Below are positions 1-5,670 of a stretch of 5,837 nucleotides of DNA, piece by piece; within the stretch, counting starts at the first letter, position 1; each line of letters starts with the position of its first letter. The stretch is from an uncultured bacterium (GTDB lineage Bacteria > Patescibacteriota > Minisyncoccia > Phycocordibacterales > PALSA-1337): assembly GCA_903868845.1 (NCBI GenBank), contig CAIPWS010000038.1:1-5837 (forward strand), written 5' to 3'. The notes under the pieces are model-generated. The model was given only the letters and a program-made list of their open reading frames with translations. It did not search any database and was not told the DNA's origin. The position numbers were made by a program, and so were the translations under genes.

Positions 1-19
1 AATTTTCTCATAATTTCTA

Positions 20-71
20 ATCATACAAGTGTTCGGATTCAAAGGTAAATCTCCATTTGAGTTTGTATGAT
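20..71. repeat. inverted repeat upstream of membrane protein gene
   Basis: The arms ATCATACAA (20-28) and TTGTATGAT (63-71) are perfect 9-bp reverse complements. A nested pair, TCAAA (39-43) with TTTGA (56-60), could extend the fold. A direct repeat, AATTTCTAA, occurs at 12-20 and again at 78-86. The stretch 1-138 holds no gene I can support. These repeats could be operator half-sites or a folded leader of the gene at 139. Function is inference, and chance repeats in AT-rich DNA cannot be excluded. Confidence 0.35.
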
Positions 72-104
72 CAAATGAATTTCTAAAATGTCAGAAATCA
101 ACTT

Positions 105-118
105 CCTAGAAAACTAGG
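105..118. promoter_or_regulatory. palindromic operator-like site CCTAG-AAAA-CTAGG
   Basis: A perfect 5-bp inverted repeat with a 4-nt spacer lies 8 nt upstream of the Shine-Dalgarno sequence of the membrane protein gene. MarR-family dimers bind short palindromes in promoter regions, and a MarR-type gene lies just downstream, so this is a candidate binding site. It could equally be a small mRNA hairpin near the ribosome binding site. No convincing -35/-10 pair could be fixed nearby. Confidence 0.3.
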
Positions 119-126
119 CGGAAAAC

Positions 127-132
127 GGAGAG
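127..132 (+). promoter_or_regulatory. ribosome binding site for the membrane protein gene
   Basis: GGAGAG lies 6 nt before the ATG at 139. It fixes that start codon and contrasts with the - strand operon, where no such motif is seen. Confidence 0.75.
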
Positions 133-138
133 AATAAA

Positions 139-777
139 ATGAAAACAACAAATGTTGTACTAGTCCTCGTAGGATTAGCTTGCCTAGCATTGGGATTGTT
201 CAGACAATTCCCAATCAGAATCGCAGGACAATTCCTGTGGAACGTGGTCCCCATGACCGCCATGCTCGCTTTGGTTATTGTGCTGGCATGTAAATACAAC
301 AACGTTCAAGCGACCGTGATGGTAGCTGGAAAACAAGTCACCTATGATGGTACCGCTCTTGAAAGGGGTGTTACCGAGACGATGAGAACGGCATCCTCGT
401 TTTGGTTTACGATCGTTCTACTAATACCGCTTATCGGTTTTAGTACAGCCATCACTCCTATCTTCCAGAACCAGATCTCAAAAATGCTTGCCGGATGGCA
501 CGGGTGGTTATACTCAATCCCGCTAGCATTCAGTTCTGCTGGCGGAAGTGGCTGGGCTGGGCCAATCAAGCACATGTGGCACGCCGTTCGTTCGTCGCAA
601 CCACTGTTGCTCTATATCCTCAACATTACCCCACTGGTAGGATTCACGATCTTCCAAATCAGAATCCTTGGACTAGGACCAGAAATTGCAAACAGGATGT
701 ACCTAATGGGTTTTGTTTCTGCGATCTGGTTAATTCCAATGTTCTTGATCTACAAATTCTTCTTTTTCAAAGCTTGA
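139..777 (+). CDS. small polytopic membrane protein, function unknown
   Basis: This 212-residue integral membrane protein is not one I can assign to a family. Hydrophobic segments are visible at about residues 5-20, 33-51, 85-108, 155-178 and 187-210. A sixth, Gly/Ser-rich weakly hydrophobic stretch (117-142, containing SSAGGSGWAGP) could be a short or re-entrant helix. A polar loop with several charged residues spans about 52-84. The C-terminus ends in a Phe-rich helix followed by KA. There is no cleavable signal peptide, since the first helix has no clear cleavage site. The start is supported by GGAGAG 6 nt upstream. The Gly/Pro-rich half-permease look suggests transport, but no substrate motif is visible. 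It is followed by hairpins and a MarR-type regulator on the same strand, a common regulator/target layout. The reading frame looks like a real gene; the function is open. Confidence 0.8.
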   Translation: MKTTNVVLVLVGLACLALGLFRQFPIRIAGQFLWNVVPMTAMLALVIVLACKYNNVQATVMVAGKQVTYDGTALERGVTETMRTASSFWFTIVLLIPLIGFSTAITPIFQNQISKMLAGWHGWLYSIPLAFSSAGGSGWAGPIKHMWHAVRSSQPLLLYILNITPLVGFTIFQIRILGLGPEIANRMYLMGFVSAIWLIPMFLIYKFFFFKA

Positions 778-802
778 ACTAGAAGATTCACTAAATCTTA
801 GC

Positions 803-831
803 CTGGCGATGTCTGAAAGGAACATCGCCAG
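803..831 (+). terminator. hairpin 1 downstream of the membrane protein gene
   Basis: CTGGCGATGT (803-812) and ACATCGCCAG (822-831) form a perfect 10-bp stem with a 9-nt loop, 25 nt after the stop codon. No U-tract follows, so alone it is not a canonical intrinsic terminator; it may stabilise the 3' end or act with the next hairpin. Its last two bases are shared with that hairpin, and its 5' arm GGCGAT could also pair with a second ATCGCC at 853-858. Confidence 0.6.
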
Positions 832-878
832 CTCTACTGAGTCTACGACAATATCGCCGACTCAGAGAGCTGTTCTTT
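830..878 (+). terminator. hairpin 2, probable intrinsic terminator or attenuator before marR
   Basis: AGCTCT plus CTGAGTC (830-843) pair with GACTCAG plus AGAGCT (859-871): 13 bp interrupted by one bulged A at 836, with a 15-nt loop. The stem is followed by GTTCTTT, a modest U-rich tail. It lies 36 nt before the MarR gene. It may terminate the membrane protein transcript, or attenuate read-through into the regulator. Confidence 0.55.
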
Positions 879-900
879 AAATAAAAAATTCACAAACCAC

Positions 901-906
901 AAGGAG
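901..906 (+). promoter_or_regulatory. ribosome binding site for the MarR-family gene
   Basis: AAGGAG lies 8 nt before the ATG at 915, a near-ideal Shine-Dalgarno sequence and spacing that fixes the start. Confidence 0.85.
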
Positions 907-914
907 AAACGAAA

Positions 915-1370
915 ATGACCGAACAAAAAAAGAAGCTGGTTGCTCAACTCAATGAGCTAGGCATCATATTGATGCTGATACGGAAATGGCGCTCGATCCA
1001 CTGCGTCAAAGATCTGGAATATGACCTCGATGACCTGTTCATCTTCGAGCTATTGCAACGTGACCCAGGATTACTAGGAAGCCAGGTCGCAAAGGCTCTG
1101 GGTAAATCACCGTCATCGATCTCGGACAAGCTCGAGCGCTTCAACACGTTAGGGTTTGTCCGTATGGGTGCCGCTGAAGATGAGCGGCGGAAACCACTGG
1201 CCCTGACGGAGAGTGGTGAGCGTCAGTTACAAAATATGCGTTCCGAACAACTCTGGTTCGCGCCGGCGGAAATAATCCACAGCCTCTCCGAGACTGGATT
1301 GGAAACACTGAGTGCGAATCTGGAAAAATTGATCGGATCGGCGAACAAAATCATCAACCAACAATTCTAG
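915..1370 (+). CDS. MarR-family winged helix-turn-helix transcriptional regulator
   Basis: A 151-residue protein, the usual MarR length. N-terminal helices (about 5-50) and C-terminal helices (about 105-150) should form the dimer interface. The winged helix-turn-helix spans about 41-105: helix-turn-helix GSQVAKALGKSPSSISDKLERFNTLG (55-80, recognition helix about 66-76), then a wing ending in DERRKPLALTESG (89-101), the family's D-x-R-x(4-5)-L-T-x-x-G signature. Such proteins act as dimers in the cytoplasm and usually repress themselves and a neighbouring transporter or resistance gene until a ligand binds. One Cys (30) is present; a redox role is only speculation. The membrane protein 137 nt upstream is the natural target candidate. 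Start is set by AAGGAG. GC content is higher than in the CYTH and ndk genes, so recent acquisition is possible. Family assignment is firm; ligand and targets are unknown. Confidence 0.9.
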   Translation: MTEQKKKLVAQLNELGIILMLIRKWRSIHCVKDLEYDLDDLFIFELLQRDPGLLGSQVAKALGKSPSSISDKLERFNTLGFVRMGAAEDERRKPLALTESGERQLQNMRSEQLWFAPAEIIHSLSETGLETLSANLEKLIGSANKIINQQF

Positions 1371-1382
1371 GAGACTAGTCTC
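1371..1382. repeat. 12-bp perfect palindrome after the MarR gene
   Basis: GAGACTAGTCTC is its own reverse complement and begins on the base after the stop codon. It shares a CTAG core with the inverted repeat at 105-118. It could be a protein-binding site or part of the 3' end structure ahead of the terminator. Function not shown. Confidence 0.4.
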
Positions 1383-1389
1383 AAACTTC

Positions 1390-1424
1390 GTCGGGGTGTG
1401 CAATAAAGCACCCCGACAATTTTT
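1390..1424 (+). terminator. intrinsic terminator of the MarR gene
   Basis: GTCGGGGTG (1390-1398) and CACCCCGAC (1409-1417) form a perfect 9-bp GC-rich stem with a 10-nt loop, followed by AATTTTTATT. This is a standard rho-independent terminator in the + direction, 19 nt after the stop. It lies between convergent genes; read on the - strand it is followed by GAAGTTTGA, a weak U-tract, so any role in ending the pheT transcript would be less efficient. Confidence 0.85.
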
Positions 1425-1429
1425 ATTCC

Positions 1430-1471
1430 ACTTTTCACTTTCAACTTTTAACTTTTCTCTTTCCTACTTTT
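1430..1471. repeat. degenerate 7-bp tandem repeat (ACTTTTN)
   Basis: Units ACTTTTC, ACTTTCA, ACTTTTA and ACTTTTC start at 1430, 1437, 1444 and 1451, exactly 7 bp apart, and a further ACTTTT is at 1466. The + strand is almost all pyrimidine plus A. It fills the gap between the MarR terminator and the end of pheT. It is probably a low-complexity slippage tract; no function is claimed. Confidence 0.5.
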
Positions 1472-1473
1472 AT

Positions 1474-3486
1474 CTATCTAACCTCCCAACCTTTTCCACG
1501 CACTTCAGAATATACTTTTTCCATGATTTTATTTACTTCATCATCAGTCAGAGTTTTTTTGTACGACTGAAATACCAAACGATATGCGTAAGAAACTTTT
1601 CCATCTTTTTCGAAAACATCAAATAGTGAATCACGTACAAGCAGATCTGCCGCACCCATATCTTGTATTCCATGCTTGATAGTCTTCCAGATACCATCAC
1701 CGACTATATCCTTCGGAACAAACACTGCAATATCACGAGTGATAAATGGATAAAGTGAAAATGGATGATATCTCTGATCACGTGGCAAAGCTTCGAAATC
1801 CAATTCATCAGATGAGCCGGAGGTGAGTTTGCTTATCATCGCACCGAAATCAATTTCTACTATATTGTCGGCAACTTTCGGATCTATCTTAGCCTCAATC
1901 TTCACGCTAAGCACTTTCTCTATTTCAGACAAAGTTTCTTTCAAAATATCGGCCTCTTTTTTCTTGGACTTTTTTACATTTTTTACACCAATACAAAGCA
2001 TGGTCTTTTCACCATCCTTGGTAAAGACTTTACCTATCTCAAATATTTTTACAACAGAAACTCCGAGTAGATCAGCATTCAATGTGTTCGCAACCAAGAC
2101 CTCCTTCATTTTCGCAACAATTGTCTCACGCAGAAAAGCCTTGTCGCTAGCCAATGGATATGTTATTTCATAAAAACCTTTTGCAACCAATGAATAGAGT
2201 AATGTCTCAGAAAAACCTTGGTTAACAAGTACATTCTTCACCTTCTCAGACCAATAAAATGTAGAGTTATCTTTCACATTTGAAGCAAACTTCGCTGGAA
2301 GTTCTGGTGGCAATACTGGTGAAAGGTTGTCATAACCATTTACACGAGCAACTTCATCAACGAAGTCCTCTGGAATTTTCAGATCTAGACGATCAAGTGG
2401 AGGAATTATAGAAAATACATCACCCTTCCCTGATCCTACTTTGACCTCACAATCATAGCGTTTCAAAACTTCCCTGAATTGATCTGCAGAAACTTTCGTG
2501 CCTAGTTTGTCTGAAATAAAATCGGTGCCGACCGAAACTGTCCATTGTTTTGTGGGGGCTGAAAAGATATCTGTGACTTCGCCGACCTTGGCACCAGAAG
2601 ACATCTCAACCATAAGCGCTGTCACGTGGCTCATGGCCATCTCTGCCAATTCTGGGACGATCTCATTTTCAAATCTCTTAGATGAATCGTTGCGCACATT
2701 TAGACGAGTCGAAGTTCTACGTACAGAAACTGGATGAAAGTTTGCTGATTCCAAAATAATATTTTTTGTAGTTGTTGAAATCTCAGCACGCTTACCACCT
2801 TTCACTCCAGCTATAGCGAGTGGGCCTTCATCGTCGGCAATAACAAGATCGGTATCACCAAGCTCCAATTTGCGTGGTTTCTCTGACCATACACCATCTA
2901 CGAGAACACGTTCAGGCAAAAGTTCTATCTTCTCACCTTTTTTGGCTAGGCGAACAGTGATACCTCCGACAACTTTGTCAGCATCGAAAGCGTGAAGTGG
3001 CTGGCCACAATCGAGCATGATGTAATTTGTAGCGTCGACTATTGAGTTTATAGAACGAGAATCAACTGCCTCAAGCTTTTCACTAAGCCATGTTGGTGAC
3101 CCGCCGATCGTGACACCATCAATCCTTCTTGCTATATATCGACGACAAAGTTTTTTGTCCTGCACATCCACTTTGACTTGAGCAACATTTTTATCAATAG
3201 AAAAAGTATTCGCCAATGATTTTGGATCCAACATTTCTGGTTTGATGTTTTGACCAGTTATAGCTCGCACTTCTCTTGCAATACCTTTGTGACATAGGGC
3301 GTAATGTGCTCGATCTGGCAAAACCTTCACATCGTAAACAACGTCAATATTTTTTCCAGACTTATCGCTTATCCTTTGCTCAGACTCTATTTCGAAAACA
3401 TGGGAATTTATAAGCCCAGCCAAATCGTGAGCATTTGGAAGTTCTTTGTCGAAGTATTTTTGTAACCAATTGTAGGAGATTTTCAT
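1474..3486 (-). CDS. pheT: phenylalanyl-tRNA synthetase beta subunit, lacking the EMAP/OB domain
   Basis: Beta chain of the (alpha-beta)2 enzyme that attaches Phe to tRNA-Phe in the cytoplasm; beta carries editing and anticodon recognition. At 670 residues it is about 125 shorter than E. coli PheT (795). Visible order: B1 start (1-40, MKISYNWLQKYF), a YDVKVLPDRAHYALCHKGIAREV block (51-73), B3/B4 editing domain (about 114-300, with INSIVDATNYIMLDCGQPLHAFD), B5 domain (about 315-387), degenerate catalytic-like region (about 405-575), and C-terminal FDX-ACB anticodon-binding domain (577-670). The EMAP-II-like tRNA_bind domain, normally between residues of about 40 and 150, is absent: B1 runs straight into the YDVKVLPDRA block. 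Editing residues matching E. coli His265 and Glu334 are kept (H165, E246), but the Thr354 and Ala356 equivalents are N266 and S268. ATG start, 4 nt after ndk, with no Shine-Dalgarno. Last gene of the operon. Confidence 0.95.
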   Translation of the reverse strand: MKISYNWLQKYFDKELPNAHDLAGLINSHVFEIESEQRISDKSGKNIDVVYDVKVLPDRAHYALCHKGIAREVRAITGQNIKPEMLDPKSLANTFSIDKNVAQVKVDVQDKKLCRRYIARRIDGVTIGGSPTWLSEKLEAVDSRSINSIVDATNYIMLDCGQPLHAFDADKVVGGITVRLAKKGEKIELLPERVLVDGVWSEKPRKLELGDTDLVIADDEGPLAIAGVKGGKRAEISTTTKNIILESANFHPVSVRRTSTRLNVRNDSSKRFENEIVPELAEMAMSHVTALMVEMSSGAKVGEVTDIFSAPTKQWTVSVGTDFISDKLGTKVSADQFREVLKRYDCEVKVGSGKGDVFSIIPPLDRLDLKIPEDFVDEVARVNGYDNLSPVLPPELPAKFASNVKDNSTFYWSEKVKNVLVNQGFSETLLYSLVAKGFYEITYPLASDKAFLRETIVAKMKEVLVANTLNADLLGVSVVKIFEIGKVFTKDGEKTMLCIGVKNVKKSKKKEADILKETLSEIEKVLSVKIEAKIDPKVADNIVEIDFGAMISKLTSGSSDELDFEALPRDQRYHPFSLYPFITRDIAVFVPKDIVGDGIWKTIKHGIQDMGAADLLVRDSLFDVFEKDGKVSYAYRLVFQSYKKTLTDDEVNKIMEKVYSEVRGKGWEVR

Positions 3487-3490
3487 GGGA

Positions 3491-3994
3491 TTATAGGAAT
3501 GTTTTGAATTTTTTTAAATCTTCTTCTTTTTCTGCTTTAGTCTTTCCTCTATGAGCCGCATTTCGAATATATAACTTATCTGGATCACTAGTATCCCTCC
3601 AGAAATGTTCACCGAACATATATCTTATGGTGCCCTTGTCACACTTGTCTGGGTCCGTATTTAGACCAGTAGCATCAACAATCTTCTTTAATACATCATC
3701 GCCACCATTAACCAATATTATCTCAGATGGACCAGAATGAAAGTGTCTTAAAGTTTCTTCTTCTATGCCTTTAGGAAGATCTTTATACATGCTACCTATT
3801 ACAAAATTATCTGGCAATCTTTTTTCTACAGTCTTTTCTATGTGTAAGCCCTCTCTTTCAAGCCTCCTCAATATTTGATCTCTATTCTTAAAAGCGTCCG
3901 GTTTTATAACAACTATTGCCAAACCACTTTCAGGGTCGACGGAAACACTAGAGGAGTCTAGTAACTGATTTAAGTTTTGTTCTGGAGTTTCCAT
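3491..3994 (-). CDS. ndk: divergent nucleoside diphosphate kinase
   Basis: Probable nucleoside diphosphate kinase, which moves the gamma phosphate from NTPs to NDPs through a phosphohistidine. It has 167 residues against about 140-150 for typical bacterial Ndk, with about 22 extra residues at the N-terminus. Family marks: AIVVIKPDA (26-34, K31 being the phosphate-binding Lys), HSGP (86-89), GTIR (121-124), and RNAAH (144-148), where H148 fits the catalytic His of the usual N-x-x-H motif. Oddities: the SDS normally just after the catalytic His is replaced by GKT (H-R-G-K-T), the segment where the family has a conserved Tyr/His-rich helix is unusual, and the tail is very Lys/Glu-rich. Activity is therefore likely but not assured. 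The gene starts 3 nt after the CYTH gene and ends 4 nt before pheT, without Shine-Dalgarno, so translational coupling is plausible. It is AT-richer than pheT and pheS. Confidence 0.82.
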   Translation of the reverse strand: METPEQNLNQLLDSSSVSVDPESGLAIVVIKPDAFKNRDQILRRLEREGLHIEKTVEKRLPDNFVIGSMYKDLPKGIEEETLRHFHSGPSEIILVNGGDDVLKKIVDATGLNTDPDKCDKGTIRYMFGEHFWRDTSDPDKLYIRNAAHRGKTKAEKEEDLKKFKTFL

Positions 3995-3997
3995 ATA

Positions 3998-4549
3998 TTA
4001 TTCAAATTTATCAAACGTTACAGTTCTAATTTTATCGAAATCAAAACCGTACTTTTTGTAAACAAATCGGGCATCTCCATCAAAACGGTTATCCCAGATC
4101 AAACCAAGCTTGTTGGCTGCATTTTTTAATGCATCGACAGAATCACCTTCCAATTCAACGTACACCGGAATCTTAGGCCACGTATCTATATCTAATGTAA
4201 CACCACCAAGTTCGAAAGTGTGTCTGTATTTCTCAACTGTTCTGTAAGCTGTAAGGCCAATAGTTTCCAATAAATCTTTTGTAGATTCTAGACTTGAAAC
4301 ATTAAACTCTATTTCCTTGGCACTATCGACTTTCTGGGCTTTATTTTGCTTATATGTGAGAGTGATTATTTCGCCTTTTTTTCTCAGACGAACAAATCTG
4401 CACTCATTTTGCCATTTAAAATCTTTATCATAAAAAATAATTTCATTTAGTTTCACTTCGCCTTTGTCTATCGCTTTCAAAGCACCCAATTTCTTTATCA
4501 GGTCTGCTTTATCAATATCTAAGAATCTTGTTTCGATTTCGGTTTTCAT
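3998..4549 (-). CDS. CYTH-domain protein (CyaB/thiamine-triphosphatase-like)
   Basis: A 183-residue single CYTH domain, the tunnel-fold family that includes class IV adenylate cyclases (CyaB), thiamine triphosphatases and inorganic tripolyphosphatases; all bind a triphosphate and divalent metal inside a beta barrel. The N-terminal ExExR/K signature is EIETR (4-8). Other conserved charged positions follow: RFVRLRKKG (51-59), TLTYK (63-67), KEIEF (78-82), EKYRHTFELGGVTLDIDTW (106-124) and VYVELEG (129-135). The last blocks are typical of the CyaB subgroup. Length matches a standalone CYTH enzyme and there is no CHAD domain. Which substrate it uses cannot be told from sequence. The ATG lies 14 nt after the DUF1653 reading frame and 3 nt separate its stop from ndk; the only upstream purine run is GAAG, a weak Shine-Dalgarno at best. 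It is among the most AT-rich genes here. Pairing with ndk suggests nucleotide or polyphosphate metabolism, by inference only. Confidence 0.88.
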   Translation of the reverse strand: MKTEIETRFLDIDKADLIKKLGALKAIDKGEVKLNEIIFYDKDFKWQNECRFVRLRKKGEIITLTYKQNKAQKVDSAKEIEFNVSSLESTKDLLETIGLTAYRTVEKYRHTFELGGVTLDIDTWPKIPVYVELEGDSVDALKNAANKLGLIWDNRFDGDARFVYKKYGFDFDKIRTVTFDKFE

Positions 4550-4563
4550 TTAATCTTCAGTGC

Positions 4564-4783
4564 TTACGCTTCTTTTATGAACTCGAATCGTGGAACTGTT
4601 TTACCGTTCAATTCTATATTTCCCTCAAACATAGAAATTGGTCTAGCCCAAAACTTCGACAAGTCATTATAATATAAAGCTTCATATATGACCATATCTT
4701 CTAATGTCTCAGAATGCTTAGCCACAAAATGCACTTTATATAGCGTGCCTTTTTTTTGAATGTTTATAAATACCAGGTTTCAT
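4564..4783 (-). pseudogene. DUF1653 protein gene, frameshifted at an A8 run
   Basis: Between pheS and the CYTH gene, two - strand frames together read as a DUF1653 protein of about 72 residues. Frame one starts ATG at 4783 (MKPGIYKHSKK) and, unshifted, ends at a stop four codons later. Frame two, from GGC at 4749 to TAA at 4564-4566, reads GTLYKVHFVAKHSETLEDMV, then YEALYYND, WARPISMF and VPRFEFIKEA. These match the family pattern as I recall it: GxYxHxKGxxY, AxHSExxExxVxYxxLY, RPxxMF, VPRFE. The frames join at eight A residues (4750-4757); loss of one A, or net loss of four, restores the reading frame. So it is a pseudogene, a homopolymer sequencing or assembly error, or a gene read by slippage. 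DUF1653 function is unknown. It lies 18 nt after pheS and 14 nt before the CYTH gene, clearly within the operon. No Shine-Dalgarno. Confidence 0.85.
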
Positions 4784-4801
4784 ATTTGTGCGATATTTTA
4801 A

Positions 4802-5560
4802 TCAGAACTGATTTATCAACCTCAAATCACCAGAATACAGATGACGAATATCATCTATGCCATAACGAGTCAAAACCAAGCGATCGACACCTCCACCGAA
4901 GGCGAAGCCTTGCCATTTCTTCGAATCCCAACCAGCAGCTTCGAAGACGCTAGGATGGACGAGTCCGGCACCAAACATTTCCAACCAACGATCTTTGTAC
5001 CAGACATCCACTTCGACACCCGGCTCAACGAAACCGAAGAAACTAGCACGGAAACGGATCTTGGCTTCTGGTCCTAGGAATTCTTTGAAGAAATGCTCAA
5101 GTGTCCCCTTGAGTTCAGCCATACTAACCTTCTCCGCAACATAAAGTCCTTCTATTTGGAAAAATTGTGCTTCGTGAGTGGCATCTGTGGCTTCATTTCT
5201 ATAAACTTTTCCGGGAATAATGATCTTGAATGGTTGCTGCTTTTCTTTCAATGCTTCCATGAAGCGAATTTGCACAGAGGAAGTATGTGTACGCAAGACC
5301 AGTTTTTTTGTGTCTGATTTGACCCAGAAAGTGTCCTGCATATCACGTGCTGGGTGATCTGGCGGAACATTGAGGGCGTCGAAGTTGTGGAATTCATCCT
5401 CGAGTTCTGGACCTTGTGCAACCGAGAAGCCTATCTTCTTGAAAATAGTCACAATCTCACGAATAACGGAGGTTATTGGGTGAAGATGGCCCGGCTCTTG
5501 GTTTGGGTTTTTTGTAGAATCCATGCGCATAAGTGTATCAAAATTTAGAGTAAATTTCAC
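4802..5560 (-). CDS. pheS: phenylalanyl-tRNA synthetase alpha subunit, lacking the N-terminal coiled coil
   Basis: Catalytic alpha chain of PheRS, a class II synthetase forming Phe-AMP and Phe-tRNA. Motif 1 region: GHLHPIT to GPELEDEFHNFDALN (24-64), followed by HPARDMQDTFW (69-79). Motif 2: RTHTSSVQIR (90-99) and PGKVYRNEATDATHEAQFFQIEG (116-138). Motif 3: GFAFGGGVDRLVLTRYGIDDIR (218-239). Phe-pocket residues are present: Q135, E137, F175, F177 and A220 (E. coli Ala294). It has 252 residues against 327 in E. coli; the missing part is the N-terminal antiparallel coiled coil that binds tRNA, only about 23 residues preceding the catalytic domain. The start taken is GTG at 5560; ATG at 5530 or 5524 are alternatives that leave the catalytic core intact. 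An in-frame TAA at 5564-5566 prevents a longer form. No Shine-Dalgarno is seen before any of them. First gene of the operon; pheT is last, separated by three genes. Confidence 0.95.
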   Translation of the reverse strand: MKFTLNFDTLMRMDSTKNPNQEPGHLHPITSVIREIVTIFKKIGFSVAQGPELEDEFHNFDALNVPPDHPARDMQDTFWVKSDTKKLVLRTHTSSVQIRFMEALKEKQQPFKIIIPGKVYRNEATDATHEAQFFQIEGLYVAEKVSMAELKGTLEHFFKEFLGPEAKIRFRASFFGFVEPGVEVDVWYKDRWLEMFGAGLVHPSVFEAAGWDSKKWQGFAFGGGVDRLVLTRYGIDDIRHLYSGDLRLINQF

Positions 5561-5670
5561 GTCTTATTTATTTTTATTCTTTTTTACTCTTATTCCCGTT
5601 GTTCTGTCGGAAAAGGCGTAAATGTTCGAAAGGTTATGAAAAGTATGTGTCGCTCCTGCGCGTTTGTGTG

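Noticed and set aside
1390..1424. A strong bidirectional terminator serving also the pheT operon.
   Set aside because: Only the + direction has a real T-run after the stem; on the - strand the following bases are GAAGTTTGA, so only weak termination can be argued.
4750..4953. + strand reading frames opposite the DUF1653 and pheS genes.
   Set aside because: They are antisense shadows of strongly conserved coding sequence, without ribosome binding sites or recognisable domains.
4802..5560. PheS as a truncated pseudogene.
   Set aside because: All three class II motif regions and the Phe-binding residues are intact, and the protein is missing only the separate N-terminal domain; PheT shows a parallel domain loss, which fits lineage-level reduction.
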